From positions 558,001 through 622,000 of the forward strand of contig NW_015961988.1 in assembly GCF_000497045.1 (NCBI RefSeq): DNA of 64,000 bases, written 5' to 3'. The position numbers were made by a program, and so were the translations under genes. Below are positions 40,614 to 51,900 of the stretch, piece after piece. Source of the stretch: Kalmanozyma brasiliensis GHG001 (lineage: Eukaryota > Basidiomycota > Ustilaginomycetes > Ustilaginales). Numbering within the stretch: the stretch's first letter is position 1; the number at the start of each line of letters is the position of its first letter. The notes beneath the pieces were generated by a model. It had not been told where the DNA came from. It made no database searches and saw only the letters and a list, made by a program, of their open reading frames with translations.

Positions 40614-41302
40614 TTTGTCAGTGGTTCGTGGGGTCGATGTGTTCAAGTGTGAAGGAGGATGGAAGGATGGAAGGAGCACCGAAAGGAAGAAGATGTGGGG
40701 ACGGCCGGCAAGCAGAAGTCAGGGTGAGCTGAGAGCCGGTCAGAAGCTACCCGGCGAGTCGGTTACTCGTTCGACCCCGCGTAAGGCAAACAAAAGAGGG
40801 TTCTTCTGAATAGCCGAGAAGCACCAAACGCCGCTTGACCTTGGCCTGCGCGGGAATTTGGAAGCAAATCGGCGATTCGGAAGCTTCGCCGTGGTCGCTT
40901 CAACATGCTATGCTGTGGTCAGCCTCTCAAAAGGCGCTCCGAGATATGGAGCGTATGCAGGAAGAACCATGCCTTGGTACGATCCAATGAGGATCCGACA
41001 GAACCGAAGGACGCGGTGCTGCATGTGGGTTGGTGGGGCGAATCGACGCGATTGCGGATGGAAAGATACAATTACAATGGGGTTGCAATGAGTGCGTGGC
41101 CGGAAAGGACCTTAAGAGAGGGGGACAGTCGTGTGTTGGCACGATTGAACCATGGCCGCAGCTTTTCCGCCAGCTGCTAGGTGTGCGAGAAGCAACATGC
41201 CTTGATCAAGTACTGGCTGTTGGCGATGGTGGCGGCATCATTGGCGGATCATGCAGTCGACCGTGGTTCATATGGCATGGATGCAGAAGCGAAACTCCAT
41301 CT
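40614..41302. promoter_or_regulatory. Promoter of GST-like gene and 3' flank of SF3b p14 gene
   Basis: 689 bases. Several short frames exist on both strands, none with a recognisable motif. No tRNA T-arm or A/B box pair was found. It is read as the promoter of the reverse-strand GST-like gene. Confidence 0.4.
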
Positions 41303-41662
41303 TCATGCCTCATCGACGATATTGTGAAGTGCCTTGAGGTCGGCCAGCTCAGCCTCTCTCCTTGCGAGGTCGGCCTTTGCGGCCAAGCGTGCGGGCATGT
41401 GGTACAGCACGACGATGTAGCGTTCGTTGAGATGAAATCCGTTGAGGTTGTCGAGTGCGCGCTTTGCATCGGCCATCTCCTCGTAGACGACGTAGGCTGT
41501 GCCCTTCGTGCCTGTCCCATCTCCGAGTCGTACTTGACGAATGGCTCCGTATCGACCAAAGACCTGATACAAGTCGGCACCGGTGGTGTTGTAGTTGAGG
41601 TTCTTGACAAAGAGAATGCGACTGTGCTGTCGCGCAGCACCGGCGGAAGAGTGGCTAGCCAT
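41303..41662 (-). CDS. SF3B6: SF3b p14 / SF3B6-type RRM splicing protein
   Basis: 119 residues, a single RRM. RNP2 is RILFVKNLNY and RNP1 is KGTAYVVYEE, followed by AKRALDNLNGFHLNERYIVVLYHMP and a Lys/Glu-rich C-terminal helix. Length and the sequence around RNP1 (GTAYVVYE) and RYIVVLY closely match human SF3B6 (p14, 125 aa), the SF3b subunit that contacts the branch-point adenosine in U2 snRNP. Saccharomyces cerevisiae lacks this protein, while other fungi keep it. Its presence fits a genome that still splices genes such as NTF2 and VPS33. Confidence 0.93.
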   Translation of the reverse strand: MASHSSAGAARQHSRILFVKNLNYNTTGADLYQVFGRYGAIRQVRLGDGTGTKGTAYVVYEEMADAKRALDNLNGFHLNERYIVVLYHMPARLAAKADLARREAELADLKALHNIVDEA

Positions 41663-42811
41663 GCCGTGTCGCCATCGATCGAATCCGTCGGCGCTCTTTG
41701 ATGAGCAGTGAGGTGGATCGAGGAGCTATGTGAAGATGACAGGATGAACACTGAAATGAAGAGTGAGTGAGCTCGAAGATGCGCAGCAGCGCAAAGTCGA
41801 AATCCGACTTCCGCAAAAACCAGCGCAACATCGATGACCGCCGAGCAAAATCGGAATCAACCGACGGGCCTTCCGTTGTGCTCAGCAGCTTTTCGATGAG
41901 GCAATGAGAAGCTGCATTTGTCTTGACGCATGTGGTCTGAATGCTCTGCGCGAAGCTATAGTCACCGTCTGCGAATCGGCGGGAGCAGGTAGGATGTTGA
42001 CGGAGACCCTTGGAGTGCTTGACAGGTTGGGCGCTAAGCGAAGCCAGACCTTCCCTCGAGATAGCGATTGCGAAGCTTTTTCTTATCAAGATTCAATTTT
42101 TTTTCTTCGCGAAGTCACAGTTTTAGGTTTTCTGAGGCCCTTCGAGGTGAAGCTTGGAGCAACTCCTACTCTTGCTACTCTCATCCAGTGACCACGCATT
42201 GCCCACCATTCCGTCTCCTCATCCGATTCGAGCCGGCCTAGCCTCCTCGTCACGAGCAGCAGCAGCAGCTTCGGTGAAACCAAGATCACCTTTCGTCGAA
42301 ACAGGTAAGTGGAAGAAGCGCCATGGCGACATACCTGACTTGCTCGCGGTCCAGCAGCAGAGTGGACGAGGCGGTCCAATGGTCCCGGCTGAGCTTATCG
42401 GTCGAAGCTCTCGAAACACGAGCATCGGTCCCATTCCGGGTAACGTTCCGACGGCCTTGGCAGCAGCAGCATCGGCCATAGTCATCATGGCCTCCAAGGT
42501 CACACTGCCTCCTCGACACTGCTCCCACATGAAGGCGCCCTCTTTTCACGTCAACAGGCTCTCGCCCATCAGCCTCGACGTGACGAGCGGCCTCTCTGGT
42601 CTCCCAGTCATCACTTCGGCTTCACAGACAATACTTCGCGTCACTCGCACGTCAGCTCAGCACCCGAAATCGGCAGCACTGCGCTTTCGCCGCCTCGGTC
42701 AACACGCTTGCACTGCTTTGGCAAGCATCGCATCCTTTGCGTCTTCCACGTCGCTAGCTCGACCCGATCTGCTGCTGCCAACACTGCTTTGGACAGCCCT
42801 CTTTGTCTGCA
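41663..42811. promoter_or_regulatory. Divergent intergenic region with consensus 5' splice site
   Basis: 1.15 kb between the divergent SF3b p14 and methylene-THF dehydrogenase genes. A strong donor, cag|GTAAGT, lies at 42302-42310 on the + strand without an obvious coding exon around it. It may mark a 5'-UTR intron of the downstream gene. The + frame through 42154-42852 is Ser/Leu-rich and starts with TTG, so it is not called. An oligo-T tract lies at about 42096-42106. Confidence 0.4.
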
Positions 42812-44575
42812 ATGCTGCTCGCTGCTCACGCTTCACGCCGCACGATCACTGACATGGTCCTCTCATCCACTGCATCTTTCTCTGCACCTGTTTCCGTGCC
42901 CTTGTCAGTTCGCGGCAGTCTACCTAGACGCAACGCAGCTTTCCACTGCTCTGGTCGACTCAGCGCCAAGTCAGATCCTGAACCGCTCGACCTCTCTCGC
43001 CTCAATTCATTGCTCGACAAGCTAGCTCGCCCTCCGTCGCTCCGATCGGCATCTTCGTCCGAAAGCTTCTCGTCTTTCACCGCCTCGAGCTCGGCTTCTT
43101 CCTCCGTCTCGGCACTGCCTCTGACCCCTCGGCTCCGAAGCAACAACGCCTTCCGTGAGCCCTCACACGTCCGCTCCCATCGCAAAGCGCAATTCAACGC
43201 TCTGCTCGACACCTTCCATCGCGCAACCATTTGCGACTTCGAGAACAGCTACCAGCTTTCCGCCTCGGATCTCGCTCACGCTTTTGATCGTCAAGCCACC
43301 TCGTTCCGTCCCATACATCCCAACGACGTCCTTCGCGGTGTGGCAAGCAGCATGTCCGAGCCCGTCGTCCAGCACACCTCGCAGTCCGGCTCCACGCCTT
43401 CCGCCGAGAACCCCGGAAAGCTCGTCCAGGCATCCGGCATCGCTGCTCCTTTCCAGGATGCCATCAAGGAGGCCATCCAGGCACGTGTTGACCAGGGCAA
43501 GTCCAGGCCCAAGCTTGTCGGTATTCTCCCCACGCCCAGTCCTCCTAGCGTAGCCTACTCGGAATGGACGCGCAAAGCGTGCGAGGCCGTCGGCATCGAG
43601 TTCGAGATCTGGAAGACTTGGGACGACTCGGTCGAGGTCAAGGAGGAGGACCACAAGGGCACCGCGCCCGACTTTGACCTCGAGGCCGACGTGGAAGACC
43701 TCATCATTGCTGCCAATGCAGACGAGAGCGTGCACGGCATCATGGTGTACTACCCCATCTTCTTTGGTCGCCAAGACACTTACCTCCAGCAAATTGTGGA
43801 CCCACGCAAGGATGTAGAAGGTCTGCACTTCAGCTACTGCTGGAACATGTACCACAATGTGCGATGGATCTCGCCCTCAAAGCTCGGCAACGCCCCTGGC
43901 ACGACACGCGAGCTTCCTGAAGAGCGCGCTACTCGTGAGGCGCTCGATGCCGAGCAGGTGCCACCCGGCATGGCCAAGTCGATCTTGCCATGCACACCCT
44001 TGGCCATGGTCAAGTGTCTCGAAGCTGTGGGCGTCTACGACCGCGAATTGCCCTACGGCGACCGACTGTTCGGCAAAACCATCACGGTGGTCAACAGGTC
44101 CGAGGTCGTCGGCCGTCCTCTCGCCGCGCTGCTCTCCAACGACGGTGCCAAAGTCTACTCGGTCGACATTGACTCGATCCAAGAGTTTAACAAGCGTGCC
44201 GTCGAGCCCTCCTCCGAACCTCAGGGCCGCGCACGATCCGAGATTGTCAAGAAGGCGCACGCTCAGAACACTGCCTCGCAGCTTCGACCACACCACGTGG
44301 TGCGCAACTGCAACATGACGGCGGAAGAGTGCATCCGTGCCTCGGACGTCGTCATCTCGGGTGTGCCTTCGGCCAACTACAAGATCGAGACCGACTGGAT
44401 CAAGCCCGGTGCGGTGTGCGTCAACTTTTCCAGCGAGAAGAATTTCAAGCCAGATGTAAGGACGCGTGCGTCGATGTACTTGCCAGCCATCGGCAAGACG
44501 ACGATTGCCATGCTCCAGAGGAATCTGCTCCGTCTGGTAGAGTACCGGGAGCTGTCTGAAGGTCCCTCCAAGTAG
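42812..44575 (+). CDS. MTD1: NAD-dependent 5,10-methylene-THF dehydrogenase with N-terminal extension
   Basis: 587 residues from the ATG at 42812. The C-terminal ~407 match fungal Mtd1, which oxidises 5,10-methylene-THF to 5,10-methenyl-THF with NAD+ in one-carbon metabolism. Signatures are AYSEWTRKACEAVG (substrate Tyr/Lys), ESVHGIMVYYPIFF, KDVEGLHFSYCWNMYHNVR, KSILPCTPLAMVK, VNRSEVVGRPLAALL (dinucleotide fold) and VVISGVPSANYK. Yeast Mtd1 is 320 residues and starts just before the catalytic domain. Here an in-frame ATG at 43352 (Met181, MSEPVVQH) sits at the equivalent place. The 180-residue extension is Ser/Arg-rich, starts like a mitochondrial presequence (MLLAAHASRRTITDM), and has a 43144-43340 stretch that looks less random (KAQFNALLDTFHRATICDFE). 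Dual localisation or a misplaced start are both possible. Confidence 0.9.
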   Translation: MLLAAHASRRTITDMVLSSTASFSAPVSVPLSVRGSLPRRNAAFHCSGRLSAKSDPEPLDLSRLNSLLDKLARPPSLRSASSSESFSSFTASSSASSSVSALPLTPRLRSNNAFREPSHVRSHRKAQFNALLDTFHRATICDFENSYQLSASDLAHAFDRQATSFRPIHPNDVLRGVASSMSEPVVQHTSQSGSTPSAENPGKLVQASGIAAPFQDAIKEAIQARVDQGKSRPKLVGILPTPSPPSVAYSEWTRKACEAVGIEFEIWKTWDDSVEVKEEDHKGTAPDFDLEADVEDLIIAANADESVHGIMVYYPIFFGRQDTYLQQIVDPRKDVEGLHFSYCWNMYHNVRWISPSKLGNAPGTTRELPEERATREALDAEQVPPGMAKSILPCTPLAMVKCLEAVGVYDRELPYGDRLFGKTITVVNRSEVVGRPLAALLSNDGAKVYSVDIDSIQEFNKRAVEPSSEPQGRARSEIVKKAHAQNTASQLRPHHVVRNCNMTAEECIRASDVVISGVPSANYKIETDWIKPGAVCVNFSSEKNFKPDVRTRASMYLPAIGKTTIAMLQRNLLRLVEYRELSEGPSK

Positions 44576-45466
44576 AGGTGCCGCGAACGTTTGCTCCTTG
44601 TCGCAGTCATCATCAACACCATCAATACAACGACGTGTCTAATGATTTGCCAATCTGTGCCCACCTGTAGGAGACATGAAGCGATTGCACAAACAAAGGA
44701 AAGTGAAAGGGGATCAGCATGGGAGGAGGCATCAGCACACCAGAGCAGAAGCTTTCGTCCGGAATGGAGCGGACGCCTGCCGACAGGTGGCCATCGCGTC
44801 GTCTCCGCTCAGGCTAGGCAGTGTGAGATTCGACTCACGCTCATCGAGGAGCTGACCGTGTTCATGAGCCCGAGAAGGGCAGCAGCAAGACGCGTTCGCG
44901 ATCCAGAAATTTCAGGCGGACACGGCCGGGAAGAATTTCTGTGCCCTAAGTGACGTTTGGACTGAGGCTCTTGATGCTCTCCTGCTCTTGGAGCCTTGTG
45001 CGCTGCAGCAGCAAGAAGATCCGAGACAAGGCCCTCCTCATCGCGCGTTGTCTCTCTGCGCGTATTCATTTCAGAACTTGCAGCTGAGCTGAGCATAAGC
45101 ATCTTATCTCTTCTTCTTCTCACACCATCACTCTCTTCTCCATCACCTCGACCCACCTTCCTTCTTTCTCACCTTTCATTCTTTACGTAGCGGCCCACGC
45201 ACACGACCGTGTCCAAGCACCAAACCGCAGTACCCTCTGGCGCTCCCCACCATTCTTTCGTTGCCTCCTCTTCTGCTCAGCCCTCCACTCGTTTCAGCGC
45301 ACTAACGCTCTCGGACTACATCGACAAAAGCCCCGGTCGTCATCTCGCGTGCTGCTCCTACCAACGTCGTGGCAGCTTGAGCAAGTTGGGACTGTCTACC
45401 GCCTGCGTACTCGCGTATACGTAGCGCTCTTTCTCGAACATCTCCTGACAGCCCGTTTCGCCCATC
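44576..45466. promoter_or_regulatory. ISWI promoter and leader
   Basis: 891 bases. From about 45098 a strongly C/T-rich tract (ctcttcttcttctcacacc) runs toward the start codon, typical of leaders in this genome. The ISWI ATG follows catcATGacag. No separate gene or RNA is recognised. Confidence 0.45.
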
Positions 45467-48400
45467 ATGACAGACGCTTCCAACGGCACCAACGGCCACC
45501 TCAAGCCGTCGGCCCTCCCACCCGCGATGCGCGATGCCAAGAACTGGGAAGACCAGGACAAGCTCTCGGACTACATCCCCGTCTCGGCTGACCTCAGTCG
45601 TGCGCCCACAGCCTCCGCTTCCGTCTCTCGAGCCCAGACACCCCCCAACAAGCGTGCCGTCGACTCGGACGACGAAGACGCTGACCAGCTCGACGATGAC
45701 GGTGACGTCTCCATGTCTTCGCCCTCCAAGACGCCTCGCCAGCTCGAAAAGGAGCGCGAAAAGAATGAGCGTGCTGCGGCACGCAAGCAGGAACGAGCCG
45801 TCAAGGCGGCGCAGAACGAGACGCTCGACAGCAAGCGCGAGGAGATGGCCAAGTCCAAGCTCGCCGACAGCATGAAGCGATTCTCGTACTTGCTCGGCCA
45901 GACGGAGCTCTTCCAGCACTTTATCGACATCAAGAAGGAGCGCGATGAAGAATTTGCCAAGATGCTTGAGGAGTCGCAGCAGGCGAGCTCGAAGAAGTCC
46001 AAGAAGGGCGGGGACAACCGTCGCAGAAAGACGGAGAAGGAGGAGGACGAGGAGCTGCTCAAGGATGGAGACGAGGAGGAGAGCTTCGTGTTCAACGAGT
46101 CGCCGGCGTACGTCAAGGGCGGCAAGATGCGCGACTACCAGGTGCAGGGTCTCAACTGGATGATCTCGTTGTACCACAATGGTATCAACGGTATCCTTGC
46201 CGATGAGATGGGGCTGGGCAAGACGCTGCAGACCATCTCGTTCCTCGGCTACCTCCGCGACTTCCGCGACACCCCCGGTTTCCATCTCGTCGTAGTACCC
46301 AAGTCGACGCTCGACAACTGGTACCGCGAGTTCCAGCGCTGGGTGCCCGGCTTCAACGTCGTCACCCTCAAGGGCTCGAAGGAGGAACGCGAGAACGTCA
46401 TCCAGAACCACCTCCTCCCGCAAGACTTTGACGTGCTCATCACGACCTACGAGATGTGCCTTCGCGAGAAGAGCGCGCTCAAGAAGCTCTCGTGGGAGTA
46501 CATTGTCATCGACGAGGCGCACCGTATCAAGAACGTCGACTCGATGCTCTCGCAGATCGTCCGCGCATTCAATTCGCGCTCGCGTCTGCTCATCACCGGC
46601 ACGCCGCTGCAGAACAACCTGATGGAGCTGTGGTCGTTGCTCAACTTCCTGCTTCCCGACGTGTTCAGCAACTCGGAGGACTTCGAGTCGTGGTTCAAGG
46701 GCAAAGGCGACGAGAACCAGGACCAGGTGGTGCAGCAGCTGCACAAGGTGCTTCGACCCTTCCTGCTGCGTCGCGTCAAGGCGGATGTGGAAAAGTCGCT
46801 TCTGCCCAAGAAGGAGATCAACCTCTTCGTCGGCTTGACCGAGATGCAGCGCAAGTGGTACAAGAGCATCCTCGAGAAGGACATTGACGCGGTCAACGGC
46901 GGTGCGGGCAAGAAGGAGGGCAAGACGCGGCTGCTCAACATTGTCATGCAGCTGCGCAAGTGCTGTAATCACCCGTACCTGTTCGACGGTGCCGAGCCAG
47001 GACCGCCTTTCACCACGGACGAGCATCTCGTCGACAACGCGGGCAAGATGCTGGTCTTGGACAAGATGTTGCGCAAGATGAAGGAGAAGGGCTCTCGAGT
47101 CCTGATTTTCAGTCAAATGAGTCGAATGCTCGACATCCTCGAAGACTACTGTCTTTTCCGCGAGTACAAGTACTGTCGAATCGACGGTGGTACCGCGCAC
47201 GAGGACCGGATCGCCGCCATCGACGAGTACAACAAGCCGGGCAGCGAAAAGTTCATCTTCCTGCTCACCACGCGCGCCGGTGGACTCGGTATCAACCTCA
47301 CCACGGCCGACATTGTCGTCCTGTTCGATTCGGACTGGAACCCGCAGGCCGATCTGCAGGCGATGGACCGCGCGCACCGCATCGGTCAAACCAAGCAGGT
47401 GTACGTCTTCCGGTTCGTCACTGAGCATGCGATCGAGGAGCGCATCCTCGACCGTGCCGCTCAAAAGCTTCGTCTCGACCAGCTGGTCATCCAGCAGGGC
47501 CGGGCCCAGCAAGCCGCCAAAGCCGCCCAGTCCAAGGATGACCTGGTGGATATGATCCAGCACGGCGCCGAAAAGATCATCTCGGCCAAAGAGGACATGT
47601 CGATCAACGACGACATTGACGACATCATCTCGCGCGGTGAAGAACGCACCCAAGCCATCCAGGCCAAGTACCAAGGTCTCAATCTCGACGATCTGAACAA
47701 CTTCAAATCCGACACAGTGTACAACTGGGAGGGGAACGACTTTTCAGAGCGGAAACCCATTGGTCAGCTGTGGATCGAGCCGAGCAAGCGTGAGCGCAAG
47801 GCGAACTACAGTATCGATAATTATTATCGCGATGCGATGCGGGTTGGACCGAAGCCTGCGGCGCCCAAGGCACCGAGGGCGCCCAAGCAGATTAACATCA
47901 ACGATTTCCAGTTCTACCCGGCCCGGTTGGCGGAGCTGCAGGAGCGCGAGACGGCGGCGTACCAGCGGTCGATTGGCTACCGCGTCCCTGCCAACCCGTC
48001 TGACGGGCAGACGGCGGACGAGGCCGAGGAGGAGCGCAAACGCGAGCAGGAGCTCATCGACACCGCCGAGGCTCTGACCGAGGAGGAGGTCGAGGAGAAA
48101 GAGCAGCTAGCCAGCGAGGGTTTCGGCAACTGGAATCGACGCGAGTTCCAAATCTTCGTCCGTGGATGCGAGCGCTACGGTCGCAAAGCCTTCGCTCTCA
48201 TCGCCGCCGACATGCCGGACCTGTCGAAGACCGAAAAGGAAGTGCGGGAGTACTCGCGCGTGTTCTGGGATCGAATCGACGAGCTGACCGACTCGGCCAA
48301 GCTGGTAGCCCGGATCGAGGAGGGCGAATCCAAACTCGCCAAGCAGCAACACCAGGAGAGCGTGCTCAAACGCAAAGTGGATATGTACCGTCAACCGCTG

Positions 48401-48760
48401 CTGCAGCTCAAGATGCACTACGGCCAGAACAAGGGCAAGAGCTACAGTGAGGAGGAGGATCGATTCCTGCTAGTCAAGCTGGCCGAGTACGGGTTGGGTG
48501 AGGGGGATACGTACGATCGGATCAAGAAGGATGTGATGCTCTGGCATGGGTTCAGGTTTGATTGGTTTATCAAGAGTAGGACGCCGCAGGAGCTGCAGAG
48601 GAGGTGCAATACGTTGTTGTTGTTGGTGCTCAAGGAGATGGAGGAGGAAGATAGTAAGGGTGGGGGGAAGAAGAGGAAGGCGTTGGATACGGGTAGCAAT
48701 GCCGGGAGCAGCAGGGCGGGTACGCCGACTGTGGGAGCGAGTAAGAAGAAGAAGAAGTGA
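45467..48760 (+). CDS. ISW2: ISWI-type chromatin-remodelling ATPase
   Basis: 1,097 residues. SNF2 ATPase of the ISWI class. An acidic N-terminus with an autoinhibitory-type basic helix is followed by the ATPase core starting at GGKMRDYQVQGLNWMISLY. Walker A is DEMGLGKTLQT (~247), the Walker B box is DEAH in VIDEAHRIKN (~349), and helicase motifs V/VI are TRAGGLGINL and MDRAHRIGQTK. The C-terminal HAND, SANT (NWNRREFQIFVRGCERYGR) and SLIDE (YSEEEDRFLLVKLAEYGLGE) domains define ISWI over Chd1 or Swi2. It slides and spaces nucleosomes. Whether it serves as Isw1 or Isw2 cannot be decided here; the symbol is only a best guess. The Lys-rich tail KKRKALD...SKKKKK is a likely nuclear signal. It is intronless and converges on TEL2. 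Confidence 0.95.
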   Translation: MTDASNGTNGHLKPSALPPAMRDAKNWEDQDKLSDYIPVSADLSRAPTASASVSRAQTPPNKRAVDSDDEDADQLDDDGDVSMSSPSKTPRQLEKEREKNERAAARKQERAVKAAQNETLDSKREEMAKSKLADSMKRFSYLLGQTELFQHFIDIKKERDEEFAKMLEESQQASSKKSKKGGDNRRRKTEKEEDEELLKDGDEEESFVFNESPAYVKGGKMRDYQVQGLNWMISLYHNGINGILADEMGLGKTLQTISFLGYLRDFRDTPGFHLVVVPKSTLDNWYREFQRWVPGFNVVTLKGSKEERENVIQNHLLPQDFDVLITTYEMCLREKSALKKLSWEYIVIDEAHRIKNVDSMLSQIVRAFNSRSRLLITGTPLQNNLMELWSLLNFLLPDVFSNSEDFESWFKGKGDENQDQVVQQLHKVLRPFLLRRVKADVEKSLLPKKEINLFVGLTEMQRKWYKSILEKDIDAVNGGAGKKEGKTRLLNIVMQLRKCCNHPYLFDGAEPGPPFTTDEHLVDNAGKMLVLDKMLRKMKEKGSRVLIFSQMSRMLDILEDYCLFREYKYCRIDGGTAHEDRIAAIDEYNKPGSEKFIFLLTTRAGGLGINLTTADIVVLFDSDWNPQADLQAMDRAHRIGQTKQVYVFRFVTEHAIEERILDRAAQKLRLDQLVIQQGRAQQAAKAAQSKDDLVDMIQHGAEKIISAKEDMSINDDIDDIISRGEERTQAIQAKYQGLNLDDLNNFKSDTVYNWEGNDFSERKPIGQLWIEPSKRERKANYSIDNYYRDAMRVGPKPAAPKAPRAPKQININDFQFYPARLAELQERETAAYQRSIGYRVPANPSDGQTADEAEEERKREQELIDTAEALTEEEVEEKEQLASEGFGNWNRREFQIFVRGCERYGRKAFALIAADMPDLSKTEKEVREYSRVFWDRIDELTDSAKLVARIEEGESKLAKQQHQESVLKRKVDMYRQPLLQLKMHYGQNKGKSYSEEEDRFLLVKLAEYGLGEGDTYDRIKKDVMLWHGFRFDWFIKSRTPQELQRRCNTLLLLVLKEMEEEDSKGGGKKRKALDTGSNAGSSRAGTPTVGASKKKKK

Positions 48761-48938
48761 GTCCGAGGCCGGAGGGTAGGGGTGCTTTGTGGTCTTTCCG
48801 TGCAATCTCAGTCAATTTTCAGTCCAGGCGCTTGATCGTGTGAATGCAGAAGTGGCATTGCGTGCGTTGGATGAGGTCGTCCAGCGTGGATGCAGCACCG
48901 ACACTCTGAACTCGGGCCGGATGGCGCTCAACGGGAGG

Positions 48939-51900
48939 CTAGGCAGGCACAAACCCAACCAACTCCCTCACCCACCCCTCCCTCACCTCGTCCAGCCTAT
49001 CCATGAGGAGCAGCACACTCGCCGCTCTGGCCGCAATCTTCCCTGCCATCCCTGTGGGCGCCTGCGCTTGCACATCGGCAAACACCTCCCGCGTCCAGCT
49101 CATCAGTTGCTGCAGGTGGGACACGCTGTGTCGGTCCTGTAGGAGGCGCTGTGGGTCACCTTGGAGGGTGCGATCGAGGGTGATGGCTAGGAGGGTGAGG
49201 AGGGAGTTTGTGAGCGGGCCTGTGGGGGTGAGTGTTGGTGAGAGGGAGGTGCTGAGCAGGTCGAGGACGGATGTTGTGACGGAAGGGATGAGGGTGGTGG
49301 GTGCGAGGGAGAGGAGGACGCTGATCGTGTCGTGAAACAGTGCGGTCGTTGTTGTGTCAAACCCTCCCGCACCGCGTTGTGCGTATGCCTGGTAGGCGAG
49401 GAACCGGTTGATGAGGGGGAAGAGGTAGACTGGGCCCGCTAGCTGTGCCCACTCGTCCTTGCCACCCGTCACCAGCGCTGATGGGGCTGATGGATCGTGC
49501 AACTGGACCATCTTGCCCCGACCGGCGCTCGTCTGTTGAGACACCATCAGCCCGCGCTGCCTCTTGATCTGGGGCACCTTCGACTCGCCCACCGCCCGCG
49601 CACCTTTCACCACCCCTTCCATCACCCGTTCCACCCTCCCCCCCTCTTCCTCATCCCCATCTCCCGCTGCATCGCCCTTGGCCAACACCACTGCGCTCTC
49701 GACCACCGCCCACCAAACACCCCTCCTCTGCGCTTCACTATACTGTCCGCCCATCCCTTGCTCCACCAACACGGGCACCACCACGCCCGGCTCTGCGATC
49801 GCTAACGCCTTCACCGCCGCCCGCCGCATCTGCTCGAACCGCTTGATCCCATAATTGTCGTGCAGCGCAATGAGCGTCAGCACCAGGTCCACCGCATTCT
49901 CCCGCACTTCCGCGCCAAAAGCGGGGTTCGACTTGCGCGCGATGAGCGAGGAGGCGTGGTGCAAGCCCTGACGGATGCTGCTGCGGTCTGAGGCGCGGAG
50001 GAGGGGCGAGAGTTGGGAGATGTAGATCGGAGGTGGCGGGGTGCGGGTGAAGCTGGGTGCGTGGGCGTCGGTGTTAGCGTCCAGGTCGGTAATTTTTCCG
50101 CCCGAGCGAGGGTTGGTGTTGAGCAGGGTGTTGGTTTCAGACGTGGATAGGCCGGTGAGGGAGGCTGCGAGGCGGTGGACGGATTCTGGGTCGTCCGGCG
50201 CAATGTCGCTATCCGACCCCTCCGAGCTGGAGTCTGACGCGTCTGAAGCGCGAGTGGGGCGGGAGGAAAACATCGTGAGCGGCGACTCTTGCGGTGGGAG
50301 TTCCTGCTCGTTGTCAGGCTCGATCATCGTGATGAGCGGTCTTGTCTTCGCTCCAACAGCGGGTCGGACCGGCGCTACTCGCTCCGGCAACCTCCTCGTC
50401 CTCACCTTCCCCCTCTTCTCCTTGCTAATCGACTCGATCCTCTCCACCATCCGTTCCTCCTCTTCAACCCCGACCACCCGCACGGCCTCCCCAACCCCCT
50501 TCCATCCCTCCCTTACCCTGTCCACACATTTCACATGGTGTGACCAGGCATCGCCCAACGCCCTCACCACCCGCGCCTCCTCCCTCCCCTCCCCCGTCCC
50601 GTTCCATGCGCCTTTACCGAAGTTCAGCGCTTTCCCTTCCCCGGCAGTCTTGGCGCTGAGCAGTTCGGCGATCAGCATGCCCATCCGTCGGATGGTCGGA
50701 TCGGGCTGCTCGAGGTGCGACGAGACGCCGGTAATTACCGCGCTCGAGCGAGCGACTGCGGCTAGCCCCGGGAGGGTGGACGGTATCGCAGCGAGAAGGC
50801 ATGCGATGAGGGTGCTGAGGAAGAGGGTGGGGGTGAGCAGGGCTAGTCGGATGCGCGAGGGGTCGGACCACTGTTCGAGGGACGATTCGAGGCAGATGAG
50901 CAGGGATGCAGGCGGCAGTGTGTGCGCGAGATGGTGCGCCCAGGCCCAGGCGAGGAGGGGGGAGTGGTGGGGCGAGGAGAGGGCGAGGAGGCGGAAATCG
51001 GCGATGAGGCGCGATTCAGCGTCGTCGTCATCGTCCGAGTCGGAGGCGGACGTCGTGGAATAGTCCGAAGACGAGGGACGGAGTAGGGTGTCGAAGATGT
51101 GAGTGAGGGCAGCAACCATCTCCTGCGACGACTTGCCAAGGAACGCTGTCCCCTCCGTCCCTGGCCTCGCCTTCTCGGCGCTCGTCACCAACACACTGGC
51201 TACGCCTTTTCTTGTCATCCAGTACTGCAACGTCTCCACCAGCCCACAATCCAATCTACCCCTCAAACTCCTCCCCAACCTACTCCGCAACCTCGCGCAG
51301 TTCCGCGCAGCACCCTCATCCCCTTGTATCCTGCGCAGAAGCGTCACCCAAAAACCACGCCCTTCGGCATCCACCGCTCTGCTCAGGTATCCCATCCTGT
51401 CGAGCCGCGTTAGCACGTCTTTGAGGTGTTTTGTCGGCACCCTCTCTCCCTCTTTCGCTGTGGAGAGACACTGCGCAATCCCGCCGACGAGCACCCTCCC
51501 GATCCATGTTGTCTGCGAGAAGCCAGCGGGAAGCTTCCCCTGTGTCGCATTCGCCAGTCGATCGGGGAGGGAGCAGGCCAAGCGTAGTGTCTCGCTCCAC
51601 GCCACGTCTGCGCGAGCTGCATTGGGTTCCGCTTGCACGCTTGACACCAGTGCGGGAAGCGACAGTCGATCCAACGCTTCAATGCAGAGCCTCTCGAGCG
51701 CGGCGAGCGTGAGCGGATGAAGGTTGGGAGAAGGGAGAACCCGGCAGAGGGTGCGTAGTGCGCATTGCTGTACCGCACCTTTTTGGGCTGCTTGGAGGGA
51801 GGGCGCGAATGACCAGAGCTCGAGCAGGTCACGAAGCTGAGTAGAAGATGGGAGATCGATCACGATGCGCACAAGGAGGGCTTCTTGGATCGTCTCGATG

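Noticed and set aside
42154..42852. 232-codon + strand frame before MTD1
   Set aside because: Begins at TTG, is Ser/Ala/Leu-rich, overlaps the MTD1 start in another frame, and contains a consensus splice donor.
45302..47674. 790-codon open frame antisense to the ISWI gene
   Set aside because: Codon-bias shadow of a conserved ATPase; no feature of its own.
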